A stretch of 64,000 nt of DNA from Paraburkholderia kururiensis (GTDB lineage Bacteria > Pseudomonadota > Gammaproteobacteria > Burkholderiales > Burkholderiaceae). The stretch spans positions 5,518,001 through 5,582,000 of the forward strand of contig NZ_CP139965.1 in NCBI RefSeq assembly GCF_034424375.1. Direction: 5' to 3'. The position numbers and the translations under genes were made by a program. Numbering within the stretch: the first letter of the stretch is position 1; every line of letters begins with the position of its first letter. Below are positions 32,905 through 41,934 of the stretch, piece after piece. Below the pieces are notes generated by a model. The model saw nothing but the letters and a program-made list of their open reading frames with translations. It searched no databases and was not told the DNA's origin.

Positions 32905-35268
32905 ATGCCCGATCTGCTCGCGAACCTGAATCCGGAACAACATGCCGCCGTCACGCTGCCCAACGAGCCGGCGCTGATTCTCGCCGGGGCCGGCAGCGGC
33001 AAGACGCGCGTGCTGATCACCCGGATCGCGTGGCTGATCCAGCAGGGGCTCGCCTCGCCTGCCACCGTGCTCGCCGTGACGTTCACGAACAAGGCCGCGC
33101 GCGAAATGATGGGACGGCTCTCGGCGCTCTTGCCCATCGACACGCGCGGCATGTGGATCGGCACCTTCCACGGTCTGTGCAACCGCATGCTGCGCGCGCA
33201 TTACCGCGACGCCGGCCTGCCCGCCACGTTCCAGATTCTCGATACGGCCGATCAGCTCTCCGCCATCAAGCGCTTGATGAAGGGCCTGAACATTGACGAC
33301 GAGAAGTACCCCGCGAAGAACCTGCAGTACTTCATCAACAACGCGAAGGAGCAGGGCCTGCGGCCGAAGGACGTGGACGTCACCGACAACTTCAACCGCA
33401 AGTTCGTCGAACTCTACGAAGCCTACGACCAGCAGTGCCAGCGCGAAGGCGTGGTCGATTTCCCCGAACTGCTGCTGCGCTGCTACGAACTGCTCGCGCA
33501 CAATCCGCCGCTGCGCGCGCATTACCAGGCGCGCTTCCGGCACATCCTCGTCGACGAGTTCCAGGACACCAACAAGCTGCAGTACGCGTGGCTCAAGCTG
33601 CTCGCGGGACAGAACAACGCGATCTTCGCCGTGGGCGACGACGATCAGTCCATCTACGCGTTCCGCGGCGCGAACGTGGGCAACATGCGCGACTTCGAGG
33701 AAGAGTTTCGCGTGCGGCATCTCATCAAGCTGGAGCAGAACTACCGTTCGCACGGCTACATTCTCGATGCCGCGAACCAGCTGATCGCGCACAACGCGCG
33801 CCGGCTCGGCAAGAACCTGCGCACCGACGCGGGCCACGGCGAACCCGTGCGCGTCTACGAAGCGGCTACGGACTCGCAGGAGGCGGGCTGGATCGTCGAG
33901 GAAATTCGCGCGCTCATCAACACGGGGCTTGCGCGCCACGAGATCGCCGTGCTCTACCGCAGCAACGCCCAGTCGCGCACCATCGAGCACACGCTCGTGA
34001 ACGCGGGCATTCCGTATCGCGTCTATGGCGGGCTGCGCTTCTTCGAGCGCCAGGAGGTGAAGCACGCGCTTGCGTATCTGCGTCTCATCGACAACCCGAG
34101 CGACGACACTGCGTTCGCGCGCGTCGTGAACTTTCCCGCGCGCGGCATCGGCGCGCGTTCCATCGAGCAGTTGACGGACGCGGCGCGTCTCTACAACTGC
34201 TCGATGGCGGCGGCGATTCCGTATGTGGCGGGCAAGGCGGGATCGAGCCTCGCGGGCTTCGCGAACCTGATCGCGAAAATGCGCGCCGAAACGCAGCAGA
34301 TGAGCCTGCCGGAGACGGTCGAATACACGGTGCGCGCAAGCGGCCTTGCGGACTTCTACCAGAACGAGCGCGAAGGCCAGGACCGCCTCGAGAACCTTCA
34401 GGAACTCGTGAACGCGGCGGCCGCTTTCGTGAGCGAGGAGGGCTACGGGCTCGACACGCCCGCGCGCTCCATTCCGCTGCGTCCGGGCGCAACCTCGGCG
34501 CCCGAACTGGCGACGGCGGCCGGCGACGAAGTCGAAGTGCTCGATGCCCCGGCCATCACCGATCCGGCCCAGAACCCGGACGTGATGACGCCGCTCGCGG
34601 GCTTTCTCTCGCACGCCTCGCTCGAAGCCGGCGACAACCAGGCGCAGGCGGGCCAGGACGCCGTGCAGCTCATGACCGTGCACGCGGCCAAGGGGCTCGA
34701 GTTCACGGCCGTCTTCATCACGGGGCTGGAAGAAGGGCTCTTTCCGCACGAGAACAGCGCGATGGAAGCGGACGGCCTCGAAGAGGAACGCCGGCTCATG
34801 TACGTCGCCATCACGCGTGCGAAGGAGCGGCTCTATCTTTCGTTCGCGCAGAGCCGCATGCTGCACGGCCAGACGCGCTACAACATCCGTTCGCGCTTCT
34901 TCGACGAACTGCCGCAGGACACGCTCAAGTGGCTCACGCCGAAGGTGGAGGCGGGCGCGCGCTGGGGCGGCCGCTCGGACAACGCGGGCTGGGGCCGCGA
35001 CTGGTTTGCGCGACCCGACGGACAGCGTGCCGGCCGCGACGAATACCGCGGCGAGCCCTCCGCGCCGCTGCCCGCGTTCGCCAACGAACAGCGTGCGGCC
35101 GAAACGGGCTTTCGCGTCGGCCAGCAGGTGTTCCACACCAAATTCGGCGAGGGCACGATTACGGCGCTGGAAGGCAGCGGCACCGACGCGAAGGCGCAGG
35201 TCCGCTTCAAGCGTCACGGCGAGAAGTGGCTCGCGCTGGCGGTGGCGAAGCTGCAACCCGTGGAGTGA
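32905..35268 (+). CDS. uvrD: ATP-dependent DNA helicase UvrD
   Basis: A 787-residue superfamily 1A 3'-5' helicase for nucleotide-excision and mismatch repair. Helicase motifs run in order: Q-motif NLNPEQHAAV, Walker A AGAGSGKT (Lys33), TFTNKAA (Ia), DEFQDTN (II), GDDDQSIYAFRGA (III), QNYRS (IV), VHAAKGLEF (V) and VAITRAKERL (VI). The C-terminal tail GQQVFHTKFGEGTI...VAKLQPVE is the Tudor-like end of UvrD/PcrA rather than Rep. It is longer than E. coli UvrD (720) because of an insertion near residues 510-560 rich in Ala/Pro. It probably shares a transcript with the nucleosidase 44 nt downstream. Confidence 0.93.
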   Translation: MPDLLANLNPEQHAAVTLPNEPALILAGAGSGKTRVLITRIAWLIQQGLASPATVLAVTFTNKAAREMMGRLSALLPIDTRGMWIGTFHGLCNRMLRAHYRDAGLPATFQILDTADQLSAIKRLMKGLNIDDEKYPAKNLQYFINNAKEQGLRPKDVDVTDNFNRKFVELYEAYDQQCQREGVVDFPELLLRCYELLAHNPPLRAHYQARFRHILVDEFQDTNKLQYAWLKLLAGQNNAIFAVGDDDQSIYAFRGANVGNMRDFEEEFRVRHLIKLEQNYRSHGYILDAANQLIAHNARRLGKNLRTDAGHGEPVRVYEAATDSQEAGWIVEEIRALINTGLARHEIAVLYRSNAQSRTIEHTLVNAGIPYRVYGGLRFFERQEVKHALAYLRLIDNPSDDTAFARVVNFPARGIGARSIEQLTDAARLYNCSMAAAIPYVAGKAGSSLAGFANLIAKMRAETQQMSLPETVEYTVRASGLADFYQNEREGQDRLENLQELVNAAAAFVSEEGYGLDTPARSIPLRPGATSAPELATAAGDEVEVLDAPAITDPAQNPDVMTPLAGFLSHASLEAGDNQAQAGQDAVQLMTVHAAKGLEFTAVFITGLEEGLFPHENSAMEADGLEEERRLMYVAITRAKERLYLSFAQSRMLHGQTRYNIRSRFFDELPQDTLKWLTPKVEAGARWGGRSDNAGWGRDWFARPDGQRAGRDEYRGEPSAPLPAFANEQRAAETGFRVGQQVFHTKFGEGTITALEGSGTDAKAQVRFKRHGEKWLALAVAKLQPVE

Positions 35269-35312
35269 GCGCGCGTGCGCTTCGCCTCCGGCCCACACCT
35301 GACAAACAGAAA

Positions 35313-36104
35313 ATGAACCCGACCACCCGCACTGTTGCCCGTCCGCTTGGCGTGCTCGCCGCGCTGCCCGAAGAACTCGGCGACCTCATCGCCACCATGC
35401 GCGCCGAGTCCGGCGTAAAGACCGTCACGCACGGCCGTCGCGACTATCACGTCGGCACGGTGCACGGCGCGCCGTGCGTCGTCACGCTCGCGCGCATCGG
35501 CAAGGTGGCCGCGGCGGCCACCACGAGCGCGCTGATCCATGCATTCGACGTCGACGCCGTGGTGTTCACCGGCGTGGCGGGCGGCGTGGGGCCGCACGTG
35601 CGCATCGGCGACATCGTGGTGGGCGAGACGCTGTTGCAGCACGATCTGGATGCGTCGCCGCTCTTTCCGCGTTTCGAGGTGCCGCTGCTCGGCATGGCGC
35701 GCTTTTCGGCCGACCTGCGTCTTGCCGCGCAGCTCGCCGCGGCGTGCGAGCGCTTCGTGGCGGAAGAGGGCGCGGCGTTGGCAGCGCACTTCGGCACGGC
35801 GTTGCCGCAGGTGCATCGGGGGCTCGTGATTAGCGGCGATCAGTTCGTCGCGAGCGCCAGCGCCGTCGAGGCGTTGCGCGCCACGTTGCCCGACGCGCTT
35901 GCCGTCGAGATGGAAGGCGCCGCCATCGCTCAGGTGTGTCACGAATACGAGGTGCCGTGCGCGATCGTGCGCACCGTGTCCGATACCGCCGACGATCACG
36001 CGCCCACGTCGTTCGCCTCGTTTCTCACGGAGATCGCGGGCACGTATTCGACCGGCATTCTGCGGCGCTTCCTGGAAGCGCGGGCGGAGGAGCCTGCCGC
36101 TTAG
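35313..36104 (+). CDS. 5'-methylthioadenosine/S-adenosylhomocysteine nucleosidase family
   Basis: A 263-residue PNP/UDP-family phosphorylase-like enzyme. It begins with VLAALPEELGDL (the usual start is GIIGAMxEE). It has VVFTGVAGGVGPHVRIGDIVVG, EMEGAAIAQVC and RTVSDTADDHAP, which carries the Asp acting as general acid in MTA/SAH nucleosidases. It would recycle methylthioadenosine or S-adenosylhomocysteine to adenine. It is about 30 residues longer than E. coli MtnN, so a related substrate is possible. The ATG lies 44 nt after uvrD. The next gene is convergent. Confidence 0.82.
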   Translation: MNPTTRTVARPLGVLAALPEELGDLIATMRAESGVKTVTHGRRDYHVGTVHGAPCVVTLARIGKVAAAATTSALIHAFDVDAVVFTGVAGGVGPHVRIGDIVVGETLLQHDLDASPLFPRFEVPLLGMARFSADLRLAAQLAAACERFVAEEGAALAAHFGTALPQVHRGLVISGDQFVASASAVEALRATLPDALAVEMEGAAIAQVCHEYEVPCAIVRTVSDTADDHAPTSFASFLTEIAGTYSTGILRRFLEARAEEPAA

Positions 36105-36200
36105 CGCGGGCAGCGGCGCCGCGCCTGGTTACTCGACGTCGAGCCCGCCTCCGAAGCGGATGCTCCACTGTTGCGGCGCCGCGCTTCTTTGCTTGTGCAC

Positions 36201-36244
36201 CGCCGCCGCAACGCCGCCGCAACGCCGCCGCAACGCCGCCGCAA
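36201..36244. repeat. Tandem repeat, 11-bp unit CGCCGCCGCAA, four perfect copies
   Basis: Four identical 11-base units run head to tail from 36201 to 36244 in the 152-nt convergent gap between the nucleosidase and prpE stops. The perfect identity implies recent slippage. No terminator hairpin is recognisable in the gap. Confidence 0.9.
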
Positions 36245-36256
36245 CGCGCACGAAAC

Positions 36257-38161
36257 CTATCGCCCCTTGTCCTCGTCCAGCGCCGCGCGCACTTCGTGCA
36301 GCGCCATGGCGTCTTCGATGGTGGGCAGGTCGCCCGGGTCGCGACCCTCGGCCAGCGCCGCAATCGCGCGGCGCAGCAGCTTGCCCGAGCGCGTCTTCGG
36401 CAGCATCGCCACGAGATGCACGCGTGCGGGCCGCGCGATGGCGCCCAGTTGGCGGTCCACGGTCGCTGCGAGTTCCGCTTCGAGCGTGAGCCGCGCGGTT
36501 TCGTCAGCATAGCGGCCCGGATCGCGCACCACGACGAACGCGCGCGCGGCCTGGCCCTTCAGCGCATCGCTCACGCCCACCACCGCGACCTCGGCCACGG
36601 CTGCGTGGCTCGACAGCGCTTCCTCGATCTCGCGTGTGCCAAGACGATGCCCGGCCACGTTGATCACGTCGTCGGTGCGGCCGAGGATCGTCACGTAACC
36701 GTCCTCGTCCTGCACGCCCCAATCGAAGGTCGAATAGACCTGCTCGCCGGGCACGCTTTCCCAGTAGGTCTTCACGAAACGCGCGTCGTTGCCCCACACG
36801 GTTTGCATGCAGCCGGGCGGCAGCGGCCAGCCGAGCGTGATGACGCCTTTCTCGCCGGGGCCGCACGGCTCGCCCGTGTGCTCGTCGCGCAACGTGACGT
36901 TGTAGCCGTACACGGGCACGCCGGGCGAGCCGAGCTTGGGTGGCAACGCTTCCACGCCGCGCTGGATGGCGAGCATCGGCCAGCCGGTTTCGGTCTGCCA
37001 GTAGTTGTCCACTACCGGTTTGCCGAGCGCGCCCGAAATCCACGTCGCCGTGGGCTCGTCGAGCGGCTCGCCCGCGAGAAAGAGTGTGCGCAGGCTCGAC
37101 ACGTCCGCGGCGGTGAGCAGCGCCGGGTCCTGCTTCTTCAGCACGCGAATCGCCGTGGGCGCGGTGAACATGAGGTTGATGCGGTATTGCTCGACGAGCC
37201 GCCACCAGATGCCGCCGTCCGGGCGAATGGGCGTGCCTTCGTACATGACCGTGGTCATGCCCGCGATCAGCGGCGCGTAGATGATGTAGCTGTGACCCAC
37301 CACCCAGCCGATGTCCGACGCGGTGAACATCACGTCGCCGGCGCGACCTTCGAAGATGTATTCCATCGACGCCGCGAGCGCCACCGCGTAGCCGCCCACG
37401 TCGCGCTGCACGCCCTTGGGCCGCCCGGTGGTGCCCGAGGTGTAGAGCACGTAGGAAGGCTCGTTCGATTCGAGCCATTCGCACGGCACGTGGGCGTTGA
37501 AGTACTGCTCGCGCAGCGGCTCGTAATCCACGAGATAGCTCGCGGCGAGCCGCTCGGGCGCGAGTTGCCGGTCGATCAGCAGCACCTTCGCCGGATGATG
37601 CGTGGCGCGCGCGAGCGCTTCGTCCACGAGCGGCGTGTAGTCGATCACCTTGCCGGCGCGTGCGCCCGCGTCGGCGGTGACGATCAGCACGGGCTTCGCA
37701 TCGTCGATGCGCGCCGCGAGATTGGGGGCCGCGAAGCCGCCGAACACGACCGAGTGAATCGCCCCGATGCGCGCGCAGGCGAGCATCGCGAAGAGCGCCT
37801 CGGGAATCATCGGCAGATAGATCAGCACGCGCTCGCCGCGCGCGACGCCGAGCGAGCGCATCACGGCGGCCATGCGGTTCACCTCGGCGTGCAGTTCGGC
37901 GTAGGTGTAGCGGCGCTCGATGCCGGTTTCGGTCGAGACGTAGATGAGCGCGTTCTGGTTGGCGCGGTCGGCCAGGTGCCGGTCTACGGCGTTGTGGCAG
38001 AGGTTCGTGCGGCCGCCGCAGAACCAGCGCGCGAAGGGCGGGCGGGAGCGGTCGAGCACGGTATCGAAGGGCGTTTCCCAATGAATGCGGCGCGCCTCGT
38101 TGCGCCAGAAAGCTTCGGGATCGGCAATCGACTGACGGTGAAATTCGGCGTAGCGCGGCAT
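36257..38161 (-). CDS. prpE: Propionate-CoA ligase PrpE
   Basis: A 634-residue AMP-forming acyl-CoA synthetase close in length to E. coli PrpE (628). It begins with the ACS N-terminal segment YAEFHRQSIADPEAFW and carries the P-loop YTSGTTGRPKGVQRD, NYWQTETGWP, and TRSGKLLRR with the catalytic (and acetylation-regulated) Lys594. VQRDVGGYAVAL after the P-loop favours propionate over acetate. The methylcitrate genes prpBCD are not in the window, so this is a stand-alone copy. The ATG is at 38159-38161. Confidence 0.92.
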   Translation of the reverse strand: MPRYAEFHRQSIADPEAFWRNEARRIHWETPFDTVLDRSRPPFARWFCGGRTNLCHNAVDRHLADRANQNALIYVSTETGIERRYTYAELHAEVNRMAAVMRSLGVARGERVLIYLPMIPEALFAMLACARIGAIHSVVFGGFAAPNLAARIDDAKPVLIVTADAGARAGKVIDYTPLVDEALARATHHPAKVLLIDRQLAPERLAASYLVDYEPLREQYFNAHVPCEWLESNEPSYVLYTSGTTGRPKGVQRDVGGYAVALAASMEYIFEGRAGDVMFTASDIGWVVGHSYIIYAPLIAGMTTVMYEGTPIRPDGGIWWRLVEQYRINLMFTAPTAIRVLKKQDPALLTAADVSSLRTLFLAGEPLDEPTATWISGALGKPVVDNYWQTETGWPMLAIQRGVEALPPKLGSPGVPVYGYNVTLRDEHTGEPCGPGEKGVITLGWPLPPGCMQTVWGNDARFVKTYWESVPGEQVYSTFDWGVQDEDGYVTILGRTDDVINVAGHRLGTREIEEALSSHAAVAEVAVVGVSDALKGQAARAFVVVRDPGRYADETARLTLEAELAATVDRQLGAIARPARVHLVAMLPKTRSGKLLRRAIAALAEGRDPGDLPTIEDAMALHEVRAALDEDKGR

Positions 38162-38489
38162 GGCGGCGTCCCTCCGGCGAGAGCCCGTGGCCCGCGGCCG
38201 ACCCGACGTGCGGGGCGCTGCGCGCGTCGTGCGCGTCCCCGCCGGCTGCCGTCCGTCGCCGGGCCCGTGTGGTGGATTTCCGTGTGATGGATTCGTCCGG
38301 GGCAGCATAGTGCAGCGCCCCCGCCGGCGGCAACGGGGGTAGACCATGATGCGCGCGCGTGTCGCGGAGCGGGAAGGCGGGCGTCGGAGAGGCGCCGCGC
38401 CGGTGGCCTGTTCGGCAGGCTTGTTCAGTGACGAGGCTCAGTGGTCCGGCTGGGTGGTGCGGCTCGGACGCGAACTTCAGGTGCCGGCT
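38162..38489. other. Intergenic region upstream of prpE
   Basis: These 328 nt, between the start of prpE and the end of the AaeA-like gene, are GC-rich with no convincing gene. A minus-strand TATGCT-type -10 near 38305 with a TTGCCG about 18 bases upstream could serve prpE; the match is weak. No U-tract hairpin was found for the efflux operon. Confidence 0.3.
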
Positions 38490-39368
38490 TCAGAGCCCCG
38501 GCCGCACTTTCGCCGGCTCCACCACCACGGTGCAGGTGATGCCCGCGGCCAGTACCACGCCGTCCGGCACTTCGTCGATATGGATGCGCACCGGCACGCG
38601 CTGCGCGAGGCGCACCCAGTTGAAGGTCGGATTCACGTCGGCGAGCAGTTCGCGGCTTTGCGGATTGTCGCGGTCGTAGATGCCGCGCGAGATGCTTTCC
38701 ACGTGGCCCTTGAGCACCGGGCCGCTCATGAGGCGAATCTGCGCCTTGTTGCCCACCTTCACGCGCGGCAGCTTGGTTTCCTCGAAGTAGCCGTAGACCC
38801 AGAACGAGTGGCTGTCCACCACCGCGAGCCGCGCGTTGCCCGCCGTCGCATAGTCGCCGCGGAACACGTTGAGGTTCGTGACGTAGCCGTCCACGGGCGA
38901 GATCACGCGCGTGCGTGCGAGGTTGAGCCTGGCCGCGTCGAGCTGCGCGAGCGCTTCCTGGTACTGCGCTTGCGCCGCGCTTGCCGCATGCGAAGCGTTC
39001 TCGCGGTTTTCCGCCGACACCACCTGGCTGTCCATGTCGGCGCGCCGCTTCGCGTCGTCGAGCCGCATCTGCAGGTCGGCCTTGCGTGCCGCGACGGCCG
39101 CCTGTGCCTGTTCGACCGCGATCTGGTAGTGCGAGGGGTCGATCTGCATCAGCAGGTCGCCCTTCTTCACGACCTGGTTGTCGCGCACGGGCAACTCGAC
39201 CACGGCCCCCGACACGTCGGGCGCGATGTTCACGACCTCGGCGCGCACGCGGCCGTCCCGGGTCCACGGCTCGTCCATGTAGTAGATCCACAAGGTGCGG
39301 CCGATCAGTATCGCGACGATGAAAATGACGGCCGTCACGACGAAGCCGATGATGTTTCTGAGGGTCAT
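38490..39368 (-). CDS. AaeA-like membrane-fusion protein (HlyD family)
   Basis: A 292-residue periplasmic adaptor anchored by one N-terminal membrane helix (residues ~5-30, IIGFVVTAVIFIVAILIGRTLW). The lipoyl half-motifs VNIAPDVSGAVVELPV and ARTRVISPVDGYVTNLNV flank an alpha-helical hairpin (~75-140). A beta-barrel with FWVYGYFEETKLPRVKVG follows. This is the AaeA/EmrA branch, which links FUSC-type inner-membrane pumps to an outer-membrane channel and exports aromatic acids. It is the last gene of the DUF1656-FUSC-NodT operon, 63 nt after DUF1656. Confidence 0.88.
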   Translation of the reverse strand: MTLRNIIGFVVTAVIFIVAILIGRTLWIYYMDEPWTRDGRVRAEVVNIAPDVSGAVVELPVRDNQVVKKGDLLMQIDPSHYQIAVEQAQAAVAARKADLQMRLDDAKRRADMDSQVVSAENRENASHAASAAQAQYQEALAQLDAARLNLARTRVISPVDGYVTNLNVFRGDYATAGNARLAVVDSHSFWVYGYFEETKLPRVKVGNKAQIRLMSGPVLKGHVESISRGIYDRDNPQSRELLADVNPTFNWVRLAQRVPVRIHIDEVPDGVVLAAGITCTVVVEPAKVRPGL

Positions 39369-39431
39369 GTTTCGACTCTTGTCAGCGTATTCAGCGAATC
39401 AGCGAATGGGTGTGTGCGGCGGAACGTGCGT

Positions 39432-39632
39432 TCAACCGTAAACGAAAAGCCCCAGCGTCGTGCACACGCACACGAGCAGGCTTGCCCGGAAGAGCGACGG
39501 ATGCCACACCGCGCGATAAAGGCCCGTGCGCGCGAGCAGCCGGTCGAGCACCCAGGTCAGCATGGCGCCCAGAATGAAGATCGGCACGATGGCCGGCATG
39601 TAGGCATCGAGGAAAGCGATTTCACGGGGCAT
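39432..39632 (-). CDS. DUF1656 (AaeX-like) small membrane protein
   Basis: A 66-residue inner-membrane protein with two hydrophobic helices: YMPAIVPIFILGAMLTWVLD and LFRASLLVCVCTTLGLFVYG. DUF1656/AaeX proteins are nearly always encoded between the FUSC pump and the fusion protein, as here. The role is unclear, probably assembly or stability of the pump. The start overlaps the end of the FUSC gene by 11 bases, implying coupled translation. Confidence 0.85.
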   Translation of the reverse strand: MPREIAFLDAYMPAIVPIFILGAMLTWVLDRLLARTGLYRAVWHPSLFRASLLVCVCTTLGLFVYG

Positions 39633-41925
39633 GGCGGTCTCCTTCGCGGGGGCGGCCGGGTGTGTCGGGGGCGGCCTGATCGGCGGGTGCCGACGTGTTG
39701 CCGAACGGACCTGCCGCGGCGGAGCCGGCACCGCTCGCGCCATCGCCCGGCGCACGACGGCGACCCGGCGCGACCGCGGCTTCGAGCGGCGACTGCGGAT
39801 CGAGCAGCGCGCTGCGCACGAAATGCAGGTAGCTCAGAATGCGCTGCAGTTTGTGGCGTTCCTCGCGCGGCGGCGCGAACGTGACGAGCGCCTGCTGCGT
39901 GGCGGCGATGGCGTCCGCGGTGGCGGCGAGCGCCGCGTCGAGCCGGCGGCTGTCGGGCGCCCGGAACAGCGCCACCAGCGGATCGTGCAGCCGGCGGATC
40001 GCCACGCGCCACGGCATGCTCGGCGCGTAGCGCGGGTCGCGCGGCAGCGTGCCGATTTCGTTGCGCAGGTCGATGATCGCGTTGCCCACTTCGAGCACCG
40101 CGAAGAGCCAGCGCAGCGTGTCGCGTTTCACGTCGGGCTCGTCCTGGGCGAGCGAGTTGATCTGGAACATCAGGTCGCGCGCGCGGCTTTCGAAGCGCGA
40201 GCGCAGCCGCGCGAGCCGCCCGCGGCAAGCGAGCGCCACTTCGTCGCGCAGGTCGGCGAAGAGCCGGTTGCGCAGCCACGGCGTGGAAGGCGGCAGCAGC
40301 ACCGCGAACGCGATGGCGGAGACGAGCATCGAGAGCACGAGCGCGAGCGCATCGTTCATGAAGCTCACCGGCTCGTAGCGGATCAGGTTGTCGGGGCCTG
40401 CGAGGAAGCAGAAGAAGATGCAGTAGCCCGCGCCGATGCCCGCGTATTTCGGCCGCGTGGTGAGGAACACGCCGAACGCGAGGCACGGCGTGAGCACGGC
40501 GCACAGCAGCGGAAAGCCGTCGATGTGCGGATAGACGCCGAAGGTCACGATCATGCCGACGAGCGACGAGAGCATCGTGCCGAGCGCCATGTGGAACGCC
40601 ATGCGCGCGGGATACGGCGACGACGACGCGAGCGCGCAGACGGCCGCCGCATTGAGCACGAGCGTGGTGCCGCTCGGCCACGCGGTCGCGATCCAGAACG
40701 CGCCGAGCGCGGCCATCACGAGTGCCGCGCGCAGGCCCGCCACGCCAGCCGCGACCATGTTGGTCTTCGGCTCGTAGCGTTCTATCCAGCGCTCGCGGGC
40801 GTGAGTGTCGACGGCGAGCGAGGCGTAGGTCGCCGTGTAGGCGTGCAGGTCGTCGAGGAAACGGTAGAGCAGTTCCGAAGCCGTGTCGAAATCGAGCAGC
40901 GGCACGTCGGCGCGGCTTTCGAGCAGGGCGCGCGTGGCGCGGATGCGGCGCGGCAGCGCGGCCCGATAGGCTTCGAGCTGCGCGGCGGCGTGCTCGGCAT
41001 CGGCGGCGGTGAGCACCGGTTCGCCCGACTTCGCGAGCAGCGGCGCGATCTCGTGGAAATACGGCTCCAGAGCCTCGATGGTGGCGTGCGCCCCGGTGTC
41101 GTGCAGCCGGTTCATCAGCTGATGCAGCGCGTGAAAGCGCGTGGAGGCCGTCATGAATTCGCTGTTCAGGCGGGCGAGCCGGCCGCTGCGCATGCGCGCG
41201 GCCGGGCTTTCGAACACGGCGACGCTGCGCGTGGCCTCGAAGCCGACGATGTCCGCGACGAAGCGCGCGTTGGTGGCCTCGATCTGCGCGCGGTCCGACT
41301 GTCCTGCGAGCGAGGCCGACACGTATTCGACGAACGCCGAGAAGCGCGCGCGCACCGTGCTGCGCATCTGTTCGCCGGCGAACTGCGGAAAGACGAGGCC
41401 GCTCACGGCACCCGAACAGATGATGCCCACCATGATCTCGGCCACGCGCGTGAGCGCGGACATGAACGCGTCGTCAGGATGTTGCGAGGCCGGAATGCCG
41501 ATCAGCGCGGCCGTGTAGCCGGCCAGCACGAAACCGTACGAGCGGAAGTTGCGGTTGCGCGCGGCGCCGGCCGTGCAGATGCCCACCCACAATGCCGTAG
41601 CGGCGATGAACAGCTCCGGTTGCTGGGCGAAGAGGCCGATCAGCGCGAGCATGACCACGAGGCCCACGAGCGTGCCGCCTATCCGGTAGAAGCTCTTGGC
41701 GAAGACCATGCCGCTTTGCGGCTGCATCACGATGAACACGGTGGTCATCGCGGTGCGCGGCTGCGGCAGGTCGAGCCGCATCGAAATGCCGAGCGCGAGC
41801 AGGCCGGCCGCAATCGCCTTGAACAGATAGATCCACGTGCGGCCGTCCGTACGGGCCCACTCGGCGAAGGCCGGAACGAGCGAGGCACCCGGTACGCGCG
41901 GCGCGGAGGAGGAAGGGGCGGACAT
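39622..41925 (-). CDS. FUSC/AaeB-family inner-membrane efflux protein
   Basis: A 767-residue pump of the aromatic acid exporter family. Two blocks of membrane helices (residues ~30-180 and ~400-530) are each followed by a large cytoplasmic helical region. The family pattern TAMTTVFIVMQPQSGMVFAKSFYRIGGTLVG is repeated in modified form as SGTTLVLNAAAVCALASSSPYPARMAFHMALG. It probably exports hydroxylated aromatic acids. The ATG at 41925 starts nine nt after the NodT-type gene stop, and the end overlaps DUF1656. Confidence 0.9.
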   Translation of the reverse strand: MSAPSSSAPRVPGASLVPAFAEWARTDGRTWIYLFKAIAAGLLALGISMRLDLPQPRTAMTTVFIVMQPQSGMVFAKSFYRIGGTLVGLVVMLALIGLFAQQPELFIAATALWVGICTAGAARNRNFRSYGFVLAGYTAALIGIPASQHPDDAFMSALTRVAEIMVGIICSGAVSGLVFPQFAGEQMRSTVRARFSAFVEYVSASLAGQSDRAQIEATNARFVADIVGFEATRSVAVFESPAARMRSGRLARLNSEFMTASTRFHALHQLMNRLHDTGAHATIEALEPYFHEIAPLLAKSGEPVLTAADAEHAAAQLEAYRAALPRRIRATRALLESRADVPLLDFDTASELLYRFLDDLHAYTATYASLAVDTHARERWIERYEPKTNMVAAGVAGLRAALVMAALGAFWIATAWPSGTTLVLNAAAVCALASSSPYPARMAFHMALGTMLSSLVGMIVTFGVYPHIDGFPLLCAVLTPCLAFGVFLTTRPKYAGIGAGYCIFFCFLAGPDNLIRYEPVSFMNDALALVLSMLVSAIAFAVLLPPSTPWLRNRLFADLRDEVALACRGRLARLRSRFESRARDLMFQINSLAQDEPDVKRDTLRWLFAVLEVGNAIIDLRNEIGTLPRDPRYAPSMPWRVAIRRLHDPLVALFRAPDSRRLDAALAATADAIAATQQALVTFAPPREERHKLQRILSYLHFVRSALLDPQSPLEAAVAPGRRRAPGDGASGAGSAAAGPFGNTSAPADQAAPDTPGRPREGDRHAP

Positions 41926-41934
41926 GGGCGGTCC

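Noticed and set aside
32721..36244. CRISPR array suggested by tandem repeats at 32721 and 36201
   Set aside because: Units are 9 and 11 bases with no unique spacers and no cas genes; these are simple tandem repeats.
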